DNA from: a virus
Direction: 5' to 3' (one strand)
DNA length: 31,613 nt
IMG/VR virus record: IMGVR_UViG_3300009027_000018
Span: 1 to 31,613 of that record
Below the pieces are notes generated by a model that saw only the letters and a list, made by a program, of their open reading frames with translations, was not told the origin of the DNA and searched no databases. Within the stretch, counting starts at the first letter, position 1. Every line of letters starts with the position of its first letter. Made by a program: the position numbers and the translations under genes. Below, piece by piece: positions 19,134 to 28,102 of the stretch.

Positions 19134-19140
19134 TATAATA
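19134..19140 (+). promoter_or_regulatory. TATAATA, candidate promoter for the sigma/packaging operon
   Basis: TATAATA followed by GTATATTAAC, 35 nt before the ATG at 19175. A weak TTTACT lies 16 bp upstream. It is divergent from the HTH gene. Confidence 0.45.
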
Positions 19141-19174
19141 GTATATTAACCCTTTTGAGAAAACGGTCAATCAT

Positions 19175-19351
19175 ATGAAACATAAAAAGTATAACAACCT
19201 AGCTAATTCAACCATTAAGGTAGTAGCATCAGAAAATCTTGATATATCTGATGACCTTAATAATAATCAATATAAAAGTATAGCAGAATTATATGAGGAA
19301 GAAAATTCCGAAAAAAACAACGAAAAAAACAACGAAGAAAATACAGAATAA
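19175..19351 (+). CDS. Hypothetical protein (58 aa)
   Basis: Starts MKHKKYNNLANSTIKVVASE and ends in a Glu/Asn/Lys-rich tail. The 3' end overlaps the sigma-factor gene by 59 bp in another frame. The overlap lies in the AC/GAA-repeat region (KNNEKNNEE in this frame, KKTTKKTTKK in the other). No good ribosome binding site. Support comes from its position directly after the promoter. Confidence 0.5.
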   Translation: MKHKKYNNLANSTIKVVASENLDISDDLNNNQYKSIAELYEEENSEKNNEKNNEENTE

Positions 19352-19943
19352 AGTAAATGTAACAGAAGAAGAGTTTCTAGCTGTTTTAGACAATATAAGC
19401 AAAAGACTCTGTTATAAATTCAAGTTTGCTTATCATGATATTAATGATATGAAGCAACAAGCAGCGATTTTTGCTCTTGAAGGATTAGAAAAATATGATC
19501 ACTCTAGACCGTTAGAGAATTTTTTGTGGACACATGTAAGAAATAGGCTTTTTAATTATAAGAGAGATAATTATCAGCGTCCAGACAAACCTTGCTTAAC
19601 TTGCCCATTATATAATCCTAAAAATAAAGACGGTAAGGATTGTGAAGAGTTTAACGATAAATTCAACTGTCATGCTTATAGATCTTGGTTTAACAGAAAT
19701 AATAACAAAAAAGGAATTATTCAACCATCTTATATAGACAATATAGACCCAGCGAATACTAAAGATTTTGTGGATCATATATCAGACCAGCAACTAGTCG
19801 ATTTTATAGAAGAAAATTTACCAGTAAAATACAGAAGCACATACCTAAAATTAAAACACGGACAAAAGGTCATAAAAAACGATAAAGTAAAGTTACAGAA
19901 TTTTATTAAAAAGAAACTCATACCCAAATATAAAAATGACTAA
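19293..19943 (+). CDS. Sigma-70-family-like phage late transcription factor (216 aa)
   Basis: Residues 33-92 (LDNISKRLCYKFKFAYHDIN onward) contain HDINDMKQQAAIFALEGLEK, the region-2 signature of sigma factors (-10 recognition), followed by YDHSRPLENFLWTHVRNRLF. A Cys insertion (C101, C104, C117, C126) may bind zinc, as in some phage sigma factors. The C-terminus (ENLPVKYRSTYLKLKHGQK) could be a region-4-like or gp55-type end. The role would be to direct host RNA polymerase to late promoters. The basic N-terminus lies in the overlap with the upstream frame; start uncertain. Confidence 0.75.
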   Translation: MRKKIPKKTTKKTTKKIQNKVNVTEEEFLAVLDNISKRLCYKFKFAYHDINDMKQQAAIFALEGLEKYDHSRPLENFLWTHVRNRLFNYKRDNYQRPDKPCLTCPLYNPKNKDGKDCEEFNDKFNCHAYRSWFNRNNNKKGIIQPSYIDNIDPANTKDFVDHISDQQLVDFIEENLPVKYRSTYLKLKHGQKVIKNDKVKLQNFIKKKLIPKYKND

Positions 19944-20754
19944 AAAAAGAGGACAGCTTTCGCTACAGGAAGAAAAGTACATTAAAGAAAATGCTAATTC
20001 TTCAAGTATAGAAGATATAGCAGTTAGTTTAAATAGAAATGTAGCTCCTATTAAAAAATACATAGAAAAAAATCAGTTGCTGCAAACACCAGCAGAGCAT
20101 GCTGATAATGAAATCTTAAGTATTAAACTTAGATCTAAATCTTTTTGGGGTGAGGTATGTAAGCAGTTTGATAAAGAGACTGGCGAATTAGATTATTTCG
20201 AAAATACATGGATTAATCTTATTAAACAATTTCGTGAAGATGTTCTTCCAGCAGAAGAGTTACAAATTAAACAGTTTATTACAATAGATATTCTTATTAA
20301 CAGAAGTATGAAAGAGCGTAAAAGACATATTGCAGAAACCGAAAAATTACAAAGGCAGGTAGACTTTGAGTATGAAATGCCAGAATCTGATAGAGACACC
20401 GCTAAGCTAGCAAATCTTGAAACACAATTAAGTTTTGCTAGAAATAGTATCGCTAGCTATACTAATGAATATACCAAATTATTAAGTGAACAGCAAAAAA
20501 TTAGTAAAGATTTAAAAGCTACTAGAGAACAAAGAATTAAAAGGATTGAAGATGGCAAAAGCAGTTGGACAGGATTAATTAGGATGCTGGAAGATGAAGA
20601 CATCAGAGAAAAAGAAGGCCGCCAGTTAGAAATTCTAAAGATGGCTACCAGTAAATTTAAAGATGATTTACAATCACCACACCAATATCAAGATAATGAA
20701 TTTGATACACCTATATTAAATGCGGAATCAGTACTAAAGAATCAAGATGAATAA
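19936..20754 (+). CDS. Putative terminase small subunit / HTH-coiled-coil protein (272 aa)
   Basis: The N-terminus QLSLQEEKYIKENANSSSIE plus DIAVSLNRNVAPIKKYI is HTH-like. The middle and C-terminal parts are long charged helices (residues about 110-240, coiled coil). It overlaps the previous stop (ATGACTAA) and sits three genes before the large terminase. Small terminases commonly combine an HTH with a helical oligomerisation part, so this assignment is based on architecture and synteny only. Confidence 0.6.
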   Translation: MTKKRGQLSLQEEKYIKENANSSSIEDIAVSLNRNVAPIKKYIEKNQLLQTPAEHADNEILSIKLRSKSFWGEVCKQFDKETGELDYFENTWINLIKQFREDVLPAEELQIKQFITIDILINRSMKERKRHIAETEKLQRQVDFEYEMPESDRDTAKLANLETQLSFARNSIASYTNEYTKLLSEQQKISKDLKATREQRIKRIEDGKSSWTGLIRMLEDEDIREKEGRQLEILKMATSKFKDDLQSPHQYQDNEFDTPILNAESVLKNQDE

Positions 20755-21013
20755 AAGATTATATGATCAACAATATAAAGCGTGGATTAAACAAATTTTT
20801 GCTAGAGACAAATTTAAGTGTCAGTGGCCAGAATGTAAAAAACAAAAAGGTAAATTAAACGCTCATCATATTAAGAAGTGGGCAGACTACCCAGGGTTAA
20901 GATTGTATCCCAATAATGGTATTACTTTATGTAAATATCACCACGACCTAATCAAGAGTAATGAAGAAAATTATGAAATGATGTTTTTTAAAATTATAGC
21001 AAATAAAAAATGA
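20747..21013 (+). CDS. HNH endonuclease (88 aa)
   Basis: C25 and C30 (KCQWPEC), AHHIKKW with H40-H41, N57 and C62...H65-H66 (LCKYHHDLI) give the full HNH zinc-finger nuclease pattern in a minimal protein. HNH proteins next to terminase are known to stimulate packaging nuclease activity in HK97-type phages; a homing role is the alternative. It overlaps both neighbours (ATGAATAA upstream, ATGA downstream). Confidence 0.9.
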   Translation: MNKRLYDQQYKAWIKQIFARDKFKCQWPECKKQKGKLNAHHIKKWADYPGLRLYPNNGITLCKYHHDLIKSNEENYEMMFFKIIANKK

Positions 21014-21684
21014 ATAACCTATACCTTTATAATTTAATATTCAATTCTGAATTTTGCAATTATACTGAAGAGTGTTCTTGTGTACTGGGGATGGAGCCTG
21101 CATTAGCCTTATATCTTTTTGATTATTCTGGAGAATTATTTTTAACATACCCTAGAGAATTTCAAACTAATTCTTTAATTATTAATAGTTTTAGATTTTT
21201 GAATACATGTATACATCTTACTAAGAATCATTGTAATATTTCTAACCATTCTTTTAACTATAAAAATATAAACTTTAAGTATATTGATCGATATACCACC
21301 AATTTTATACATATAGATAGTGTTAATAGGTATGATAAAGTATATCAATATAACCCACCAGAAAAGTTATACTATAACGGCATAAGATATTTTTTACCCA
21401 AAATAGAAGATGTAATCTCATATTGTTTTTATTTATATGGTAAATCCTTTAATATATCTTATCTTAGAGATGCTAGCGTATTATCTTGTATTTATCAAAA
21501 TAAAATCATCAATAATAATATTTTAACTAATTTATTAATCGTTGGTTCTAATGTTAAGAAAATATTCAATAAGGCTATTAAAGATTTTATGAAGCTAGAA
21601 TTTTCGGATATTGCATTTGATTTTGATCAGGCCGATATTAGAGAAAGAGTTCAACCAACACTGGATTTTTGCCATGGGTCATGA
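21010..21684 (+). CDS. Unrecognised protein (224 aa)
   Basis: ATGA overlap with the HNH gene. Rich in Asn, Tyr, Phe, Ile and Cys; no membrane span. The product (MNNLYLYNLIFNSEFCNYTE...) and C-terminal DFDQADIRERVQPTLDFCHG do not match any family I recognise. Location within the packaging operon suggests a DNA-packaging or nuclease accessory role, purely by context. Confidence 0.75.
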   Translation: MNNLYLYNLIFNSEFCNYTEECSCVLGMEPALALYLFDYSGELFLTYPREFQTNSLIINSFRFLNTCIHLTKNHCNISNHSFNYKNINFKYIDRYTTNFIHIDSVNRYDKVYQYNPPEKLYYNGIRYFLPKIEDVISYCFYLYGKSFNISYLRDASVLSCIYQNKIINNNILTNLLIVGSNVKKIFNKAIKDFMKLEFSDIAFDFDQADIRERVQPTLDFCHGS

Positions 21685-22150
21685 ATCAGACAAGAAATAC
21701 AGTTTTAATATAATCATAGACACCAGAGAACAAAAACCATGGGCTTTTGCTGGATGTAATACTATTAATAAAAAATTAGATACTGGAGATTATAGTATAG
21801 AGGGCTTAGAAGATTTACTATGTATCGAAAGAAAGAACAGTGTGAGCGAGATCGCAAATAATATTTCTGAAGCTAGATTCAAAGCTGAAATATTAAGAAT
21901 GAATGACTACCTATACAAATTTATTTTATTAGAATTTAGTTTACAGGATGTTTTAAACTATCCTATAGGCTCTACCGTACCTAGAAGATTATGGTCTAAA
22001 ATAAAAATTAAACCAGCTTATATACTTAAATATTTAACAGAATTACAGATCAAACATAATATTAATGTGGTATTTTGCGATAACCCAGAAGCTGCTAATC
22101 AGATGGCGTTTTCTATCTTTAAGAGGGTGAATGAATTACATGGTAAGTAA
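21674..22150 (+). CDS. ERCC4-type (XPF/Mus81-like) nuclease (158 aa)
   Basis: Starts at the ATG of ATGGGTCATGAA, inside the end of the preceding gene; an earlier in-frame ATG at 21611 lies deep in that gene. IIIDTREQKPW (D16, E19) and KLDTGDYSIEGLEDLLCIER with K54 (ERK at 52-54) give the G-D-x(n)-ERK nuclease signature. Structure-specific endonucleases of this fold cut flaps and forks, and in phages probably resolve replication intermediates before packaging. No HhH domain is present. Confidence 0.85.
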   Translation: MGHESDKKYSFNIIIDTREQKPWAFAGCNTINKKLDTGDYSIEGLEDLLCIERKNSVSEIANNISEARFKAEILRMNDYLYKFILLEFSLQDVLNYPIGSTVPRRLWSKIKIKPAYILKYLTELQIKHNINVVFCDNPEAANQMAFSIFKRVNELHGK

Positions 22151-24164
22151 TAATTATTTAGATAATGCCTGGTTGAATATAGGCGATATTGACAAGATTA
22201 AGATAGATAAAAACCTAATGATCAATAGGTCAGAAAAGGATATTGAAAATCCAGACCGCCACCTGATCAATATTATTAAGAATCCAGATAATTTTAGTAT
22301 GACAGCTAAACTTTTAATGGATATTGAACTACACCCAATTCAAGCTGCTATATTACAAGAATTCTGGGATAGGCCGTTCCCTATGTTTATTGCTAGTCGT
22401 GGTTTTGGTAAATCTTTTTTATTAGCTTTGTATTGTACCTTAAAATGCATCTTTGTTCCTGGTAGCAAGATCGTTGTGGTTGGAGCTGCGTTTAGACAGA
22501 GTAAAGTTATATTTGAATATATGGAAACCATATGGAGAAAGTCAGCTATTATTCGTAGTATCTTTAATGGTAATGATGATGGACCAAGGCGAGACGTTGA
22601 TAGATGTACTATGAGATATGGAGATAGCTGGACCATAGCCATTCCTTTGGGTGATGGTAGTAAAATTAGAGGTTTAAGAGCTCATATTATTATTGCTGAC
22701 GAATTTGCATCTATATCACCAGAGGTATATGAAACAGTTGTGTCTGGTTTCGCTGCGGTATCAGCAGATCCTATGGGTAATGTCAAAGCAGAAGCTAAAA
22801 AAGAATTAATGAAAGATCTTGGGATATGGAATGAAGAAATGGAATCTTTACAATACCGTAAAAGCAATCAGGCAATTATAGCAGGAACGGCTGATTATAG
22901 CTTTAAGCATTTCGCTCAATATTGGGAGAGATATAGGGCTATTATTCATAGTAAAGGCAATGAAGAGCAGTTACAAAAATTATTCCAGGGTGAGGTGCCA
23001 CAAAATTTTAACTGGAAAGACTATAGCGTAGTTAGGATTCCATATGAATTGATACCAAAGGGTTTCATGGATGATAGGCAGGTAGCTAGGGCTAGGGCAA
23101 CTATACATAGTGGTATATACAACATGGAATATGCTGCTTGCTTCACAAAAGACAGCAGTGGATTTTTTCGTAGAAGTCTAATAGAAAGTTGTGTTACTAA
23201 TAATAAAAATCCAATCATTATCAATAATGAACCTATTATATTTGATGCTAGAATTAAGGGGGATCCTGACAAAAAATATATTTATGGCATTGACCCTGCT
23301 AGTGAGCAAGATAATTTTAGCATTGTGGTACTTGAATTACACCATAATCATACAAGGATAGTTTATTGCTGGACTACAAATAGAACAAATTTTAAGAAAC
23401 GACAAAGAACAGGTCTTGTAGATGAAAATGATTTTTATGGTTTTTGCGCTAGAAAGATTCGTGATTTAATGAAGGTTTTTCCTTGCGAAAGAATAGGTAT
23501 AGATGCTCAGGGAGGTGGTATAGCTATCGAAGAGGCTTTGCACGATAGTAATAAATTAAAAGAGCATGAATTACCCATCTGGCCTATTATAGATGATAAA
23601 AAGAGTAAAGATAGTGACGCTAAGCCAGGTTTACATATTTTGGAGCTGGTGCAATTCGCCAGATCTGACTGGACCAGTCATGCCAATCATGGTCTTAGAA
23701 AAGATTTTGAAGATAAAGTTTTGTTATTTCCAGCTTTCGATAATTTAACTCTTGGATTAGCTATGGAAAAAGACTCCCAGAATGTATTAGAAACAGACCT
23801 AGAAAATGTATATGACACTCTTGGTGAGTGTATTTTAGAAATTGAAGAATTGAAAAATGAGCTTACCACCATAGTAATGAGTCAAACAAGCAATAGTTCT
23901 GGATCAAGAGAGAAATGGGATACTCCAGATAACAAAGGAGCTGGAGCAAAAAGAGGTAAATTAAGAAAAGATAGATATAGCTCATTAATTATAGCTAATT
24001 CTATAGCCAGATCTATCAGTAGGGCTGATGCACCCATAGAATATGACGTTATAGGTGGTGTTGATGGTAGATATAAGAATTCTACAGAGAGCCTATATAA
24101 AGGTCCTGCCTGGTTTACCAATGACGCAAATAACGATATATATGTTGGTATTTATAAAAAATAG
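22131..24164 (+). CDS. Terminase large subunit
   Basis: Walker A SRGFGKSF (89-96), preceded by a Q-motif-like LHPIQAAILQEFWDRPF, and Walker B IIIADE (186-191) form the packaging ATPase. The nuclease part begins at IYGIDPASEQDNFSIV (D388) and includes RIGIDAQGGG (D458). The 677-aa length fits a two-domain phage terminase. The start could be 22131 or 22140; both lie inside the end of the ERCC4 gene behind GAGGG. It translocates DNA into proheads and cuts concatemers. Confidence 0.95.
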   Translation: MNYMVSNNYLDNAWLNIGDIDKIKIDKNLMINRSEKDIENPDRHLINIIKNPDNFSMTAKLLMDIELHPIQAAILQEFWDRPFPMFIASRGFGKSFLLALYCTLKCIFVPGSKIVVVGAAFRQSKVIFEYMETIWRKSAIIRSIFNGNDDGPRRDVDRCTMRYGDSWTIAIPLGDGSKIRGLRAHIIIADEFASISPEVYETVVSGFAAVSADPMGNVKAEAKKELMKDLGIWNEEMESLQYRKSNQAIIAGTADYSFKHFAQYWERYRAIIHSKGNEEQLQKLFQGEVPQNFNWKDYSVVRIPYELIPKGFMDDRQVARARATIHSGIYNMEYAACFTKDSSGFFRRSLIESCVTNNKNPIIINNEPIIFDARIKGDPDKKYIYGIDPASEQDNFSIVVLELHHNHTRIVYCWTTNRTNFKKRQRTGLVDENDFYGFCARKIRDLMKVFPCERIGIDAQGGGIAIEEALHDSNKLKEHELPIWPIIDDKKSKDSDAKPGLHILELVQFARSDWTSHANHGLRKDFEDKVLLFPAFDNLTLGLAMEKDSQNVLETDLENVYDTLGECILEIEELKNELTTIVMSQTSNSSGSREKWDTPDNKGAGAKRGKLRKDRYSSLIIANSIARSISRADAPIEYDVIGGVDGRYKNSTESLYKGPAWFTNDANNDIYVGIYKK

Positions 24165-24166
24165 TG

Positions 24167-24173
24167 TATAATA
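24167..24173 (+). promoter_or_regulatory. TATAATA, candidate late promoter for portal/capsid genes
   Basis: TATAATA three bases after the terminase stop, followed by AACTAGTTAAC. The leader to the portal ATG would be about 45 nt. Same heptamer as at 10933, 15238 and 19134. Confidence 0.45.
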
Positions 24174-24222
24174 AACTAGTTAACCATAAACAATAGAACC
24201 GCAATAGAAATGCAATACCATT

Positions 24223-26412
24223 ATGTCAAATAAATATCCAAAAAGTAAAGCCATAGAAGATGCAGAGATAGAAAAAGAAGAGGCTTATGTTACATGGGGT
24301 GATGATTTAGCCTCTAAACAAAGCGCCTTGGAGCTTTCCTCAAAATCTTTAGCTGAATTTGAAGGTATTCATAGAACTACAGGTTATGCTAGATATAATA
24401 GAGATTTTTCTAACTTATCAGAAAATACATCTAGCCGTCCAGGTCTAACTAGATCAGATTATGACTATTTTAGACCAAATGAAGCTGTTCCCGTTAAGCT
24501 TAAAAATATTATCAAAACTGCTGATACAATATATCAGAGAGTGGGTTTGGTTAAGAATGTTATTGATCTTATGGGCGATTTCGGATCTCAAGGTATTAGA
24601 CTTTCCCATAGAAATAAAAGAATAGAAAGATTTTATAGAAATTGGTTTAGGAAAATTAATGGTATAGATAGAAGCGAAAGATTTCTTAATAATTTATACA
24701 GGGTAGGGAATGTTGTTATTAATAAACAAACAGCGAAAATTAGTCAAAAAATAGCTGATGAATTATATAGAGCTAATGCTAAAGCTGATATCGATCCTTC
24801 TTTAGATGAAATTAAAGTTGATAGAAAAGAAATACCATGGAGATATACATTTATCGATCCTTTTTATGTTGACATTTTAGGAGAGAGCTTATCATCTTTT
24901 GTTGGGAAAAAACAGTATGCTATTTCACTACCAGCTCAATTAAGAAAAACTATAAACAGTCCTAAAAATGATATAGAAAAACAAATTGTAGATCAATTAC
25001 CAGAGAGTATTTTATTTGCTGCAAAAAATAAAACACTTTATCCTTTAGATGCTGATAAAACTCTAGTTTTTCATTACAAAAAAGACGATTGGCAGAATTG
25101 GGCATATCCCATGATTTATGCTATTATGGATGATATCAATATTATCGAAAAACTTAAACTAGCTGACTTAGCTGCATTAGACGGCGCTATTTCCAATATT
25201 CGAATTTTCAAACTCGGTAATCTAGAACATAAAATAGCTCCAACAAAAGCTGCTGCTGCTAAACTATCTAATATTTTACAAAATAATGTTGGTGGCGGTA
25301 CAATGGATTTAATTTGGGGTCCAGATATTGAGTTATTAGAAAGTAAAACTAATGTACATCAATTTTTAGGAGAAGCTAAATATACTCCACACTTAAATAG
25401 TGTTTATGCTGGTCTTGGTATACCTCCCACATTAACAGGCACTTACGGTGCTGCTGGTACTACTAATAATTTCATTAGTCTAAAAACATTAACACAAAGA
25501 CTAGAATATGGTAGACAGGTATTAGTACAATTTTGGCAAAAAGAAATAGAAATGCTACAAAAAGCCATGGGCTTCAGATATCCAGCTAAAATAGAATTTG
25601 ATAGAATGGACCTAAGCAATGAAGAAGCAGAAAAAGCCCTATTAATACAACTAGCTGATAGGAATTTAGTGAGTGAAGAATTGGTGCAAACAAGATTCGG
25701 TTTTGATGCTGATATGGAACAAAGTCGAATTAGTAGAGAAAGTAAAGAAAGAGCATCATCCAAGAGACCTACTAAATCAGGGCCATATCATGATGCTGAA
25801 TTTATCAATAGCTTAAAAAAGATAGCATTACAATCAGGTATGGCTACACCTAGCGAGGTTGGTTTAGACTTATCCAAGAAGAAACGTGGCGAAAAAAATC
25901 TTTACGAACTCAAAAACGATACAGAAAAGAAAAACACAACGAAGTTGGTTAAAGATTCGCCAGAATCTTTACCTGGCGTTCCTGGCGAAGGCCGCCCACA
26001 AATGTCAAAAGACACCAAGAAAAGAAAGACCAAAGATTTTAAACCTAGAACCGGGGCAACATTAGACATATGGGCGCAGGACGCACAAGAAAGAATAGCC
26101 TGTATAATCAATCCTCTTATTCTAGAGTTTTACAATAAGAAAAATTTACGATCATTATCTAGTGATGAGTCCAAAAACTTAGAATTTATTAAAACACAAG
26201 CCCTTTTTTCTTTAAAACCTTTTGTAAAAATTGACCCTGATAAAATTTCTGCTAATATAAAAAGTATTTCTCAAACTACCAAAAGTTTAATATCGGGGTA
26301 TGAATATTGGGTAAGGTCAATATCCAACAATTTACAAAGAACATTAACTACAGAAGAGCAAAAACTAGTTAAGTCAATTTATTACTCATCTATTCATACG
26401 GAAGAAGAATAA
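24223..26412 (+). CDS. Portal protein
   Basis: A 729-aa protein immediately after the terminase. The centre has the typical portal features: DPFYVDILGE, LVFHYKKDDWQNWAYP, and LGIPPTLTGTYGAAGTTNNF with Q-rich helical segments. The C-terminal part is long and contains GVPGEGRPQMSKDTKKRKTK, a Pro/Gly/Lys-rich stretch common at portal C-termini. It forms the dodecameric head vertex through which DNA passes. Assignment rests on these motifs plus position. Confidence 0.9.
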   Translation: MSNKYPKSKAIEDAEIEKEEAYVTWGDDLASKQSALELSSKSLAEFEGIHRTTGYARYNRDFSNLSENTSSRPGLTRSDYDYFRPNEAVPVKLKNIIKTADTIYQRVGLVKNVIDLMGDFGSQGIRLSHRNKRIERFYRNWFRKINGIDRSERFLNNLYRVGNVVINKQTAKISQKIADELYRANAKADIDPSLDEIKVDRKEIPWRYTFIDPFYVDILGESLSSFVGKKQYAISLPAQLRKTINSPKNDIEKQIVDQLPESILFAAKNKTLYPLDADKTLVFHYKKDDWQNWAYPMIYAIMDDINIIEKLKLADLAALDGAISNIRIFKLGNLEHKIAPTKAAAAKLSNILQNNVGGGTMDLIWGPDIELLESKTNVHQFLGEAKYTPHLNSVYAGLGIPPTLTGTYGAAGTTNNFISLKTLTQRLEYGRQVLVQFWQKEIEMLQKAMGFRYPAKIEFDRMDLSNEEAEKALLIQLADRNLVSEELVQTRFGFDADMEQSRISRESKERASSKRPTKSGPYHDAEFINSLKKIALQSGMATPSEVGLDLSKKKRGEKNLYELKNDTEKKNTTKLVKDSPESLPGVPGEGRPQMSKDTKKRKTKDFKPRTGATLDIWAQDAQERIACIINPLILEFYNKKNLRSLSSDESKNLEFIKTQALFSLKPFVKIDPDKISANIKSISQTTKSLISGYEYWVRSISNNLQRTLTTEEQKLVKSIYYSSIHTEEE

Positions 26413-26413
26413 T

Positions 26414-28099
26414 ATGCATATTTATCAACAAGAATGGGATGACGGTGTTGCTGAACAGGTAATAGCCAACGCTTCTATTGCATACCTCGCACAAATTCAA
26501 CCAACAACAAAACAAACAACTGACTTAGTTAAGGCTAGTGTTAATTATCAATTAATTACGGATCCTGATAGTCAGTCATTAGCATCCGTTACCGACGAAG
26601 ATCTGTATTATGTTCAATCTATCTTAGTGAGTTCATCATGGAATAGAAATGATGATATTTTTGATAAAGTAGAAGTATGGAAAGCTAAAAATACTCCGGA
26701 AGATAAGCCCACTAATTTAGAGCATGACGAGGACCAAATTGTTGGACATATTGTTTCTAACTGGCCCATAGATGTTGATGGTCAGAAAATTCCAGATAAT
26801 ATTGATATGGAACAGCTTCCTGATAAATTCCATATTGTTACCGGTTCTGTTATTTATAGAAATTTTTCTAATCCTGAATTGAGAGAAAGAGCAGAGTCTT
26901 TAATTCAGGAAATCGAGGCTGGTAAAAAGTTTGTTAGCATGGAATGTTATTTTAATAATTTTGATTATGGTTTACTAAATCAAGAAACTGGAGAATATAA
27001 AGTATTAGCTAGAAATAATAATACTAGTTATTTAACTAAATTTTTAAGATCATATGGTGGTGTTGGAGAATATGATAATCATAAAATTGGCAGAGTATTG
27101 CGCAATATAAGTTTTTCAGGAAAGGGTTTTGTGAACAAACCAGCTAATCCAGAAAGTATTATTTTTGATAAACAAAGTGCTGATGAAATTTTTACTAAAA
27201 AAGACGATAACCTTTTAGCCAATAATAGTGTATTTAATATCCAAGCGTCCTTTAACCCGGAGAATGATAATATGAGTCTAGAAAAAGATGTAAAAGAACT
27301 AGCAGAAAAAGTCGAAGCTATGACCGGCTGTGGCGAAGTTCTTAAAGAGGCTTATAGTCGCGTAAGCGAACTAGAGGCTAAAGTCATGCAACTAGAAGCT
27401 ACCATGAAAGATAAAGAAGAAGATATGGCAAGAATGTCAGATCAGGCTTCTTCTCTTAATGAAGCTGTAGCTGAGAAAGATAAACTCTTAGAAGAATACA
27501 AGAAAAAAATGGAATATGATGTAGCACAATTAGATGAAGTTAAAGCCAACGAGCTTAAAGAACTTACTAGTGCTCATGAAGAAGCTCTCAAGACAAGAGA
27601 ATGTGATCTTGAGACATTGAAAAGCGAACTTGCTGCTGCTAATGAGGCTATTGAAGCTTATAAAGCAAAAGAAGCTGAACTTGCTAGGCAGGCAAAAATT
27701 GTTAGTAGGGTCTCTGAACTTGTCGAATCTGGTGTTGCTCACGATGTAGCAGAAGCTACAGTGAACAAATTTGAAGATCTAGACGATGAGGCTTTCGCTA
27801 CTATCAAGTCTTTGGTTAGTTCTAATGTTCCTGAGTGGGCTCAAACTAAATCAGAAGAAGTTGCTTCGGAAGAAGTTGCAGAAGCTGAAGAGGTTGCAGA
27901 TTCTACTGAGACTGAAGAACAAGAAGGTGAACTAGAAGATTCAGTTGCTGAGGAAGTTTTAGAAACCGCAGAAGCTGAAGAATCTGTTGATCTTAGTGTT
28001 GGTAGTGATGAAGATTCAGAGATCGATCACACTAGAGCATCATTAGTAGATTTTGTTTATTCTAGATTAGGCAAACAACAATCCAATAAAGGAGAATGA
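26414..28099 (+). CDS. Prohead protease fused to scaffold (561 aa)
   Basis: The N-terminal half (about 1-280) has TNLEHDEDQIVGHIV with H104 and FVSMECYF with S175, the spaced His/Ser arrangement of phage assemblin-type (S78/U35-like) proteases. From about residue 287 the sequence is a long coiled coil (LEKDVKELAEKVEAM...), ending in a Glu-rich acidic tail, typical of a scaffold. It lies 1 nt after the portal stop. The protein would both guide and mature the prohead. The protease class is inferred from motif spacing. Confidence 0.85.
   Translation: MHIYQQEWDDGVAEQVIANASIAYLAQIQPTTKQTTDLVKASVNYQLITDPDSQSLASVTDEDLYYVQSILVSSSWNRNDDIFDKVEVWKAKNTPEDKPTNLEHDEDQIVGHIVSNWPIDVDGQKIPDNIDMEQLPDKFHIVTGSVIYRNFSNPELRERAESLIQEIEAGKKFVSMECYFNNFDYGLLNQETGEYKVLARNNNTSYLTKFLRSYGGVGEYDNHKIGRVLRNISFSGKGFVNKPANPESIIFDKQSADEIFTKKDDNLLANNSVFNIQASFNPENDNMSLEKDVKELAEKVEAMTGCGEVLKEAYSRVSELEAKVMQLEATMKDKEEDMARMSDQASSLNEAVAEKDKLLEEYKKKMEYDVAQLDEVKANELKELTSAHEEALKTRECDLETLKSELAAANEAIEAYKAKEAELARQAKIVSRVSELVESGVAHDVAEATVNKFEDLDDEAFATIKSLVSSNVPEWAQTKSEEVASEEVAEAEEVADSTETEEQEGELEDSVAEEVLETAEAEESVDLSVGSDEDSEIDHTRASLVDFVYSRLGKQQSNKGE
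27272..28099 (+). CDS. Internal in-frame scaffold start (275 aa)
   Basis: At residue 287 of the fused gene the sequence CCCGGAGAATGATAATATG provides a strong GGAG site at good spacing before an in-frame ATG, exactly where the protease part gives way to the coiled coil (MSLEKDVKELAEKVEAMTG). This is the arrangement of lambda C/Nu3 and other nested protease-scaffold genes. The internal product would be the scaffold alone. Inferred from sequence only. Confidence 0.6.
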   Translation: MSLEKDVKELAEKVEAMTGCGEVLKEAYSRVSELEAKVMQLEATMKDKEEDMARMSDQASSLNEAVAEKDKLLEEYKKKMEYDVAQLDEVKANELKELTSAHEEALKTRECDLETLKSELAAANEAIEAYKAKEAELARQAKIVSRVSELVESGVAHDVAEATVNKFEDLDDEAFATIKSLVSSNVPEWAQTKSEEVASEEVAEAEEVADSTETEEQEGELEDSVAEEVLETAEAEESVDLSVGSDEDSEIDHTRASLVDFVYSRLGKQQSNKGE

Positions 28100-28102
28100 A
28101 AA

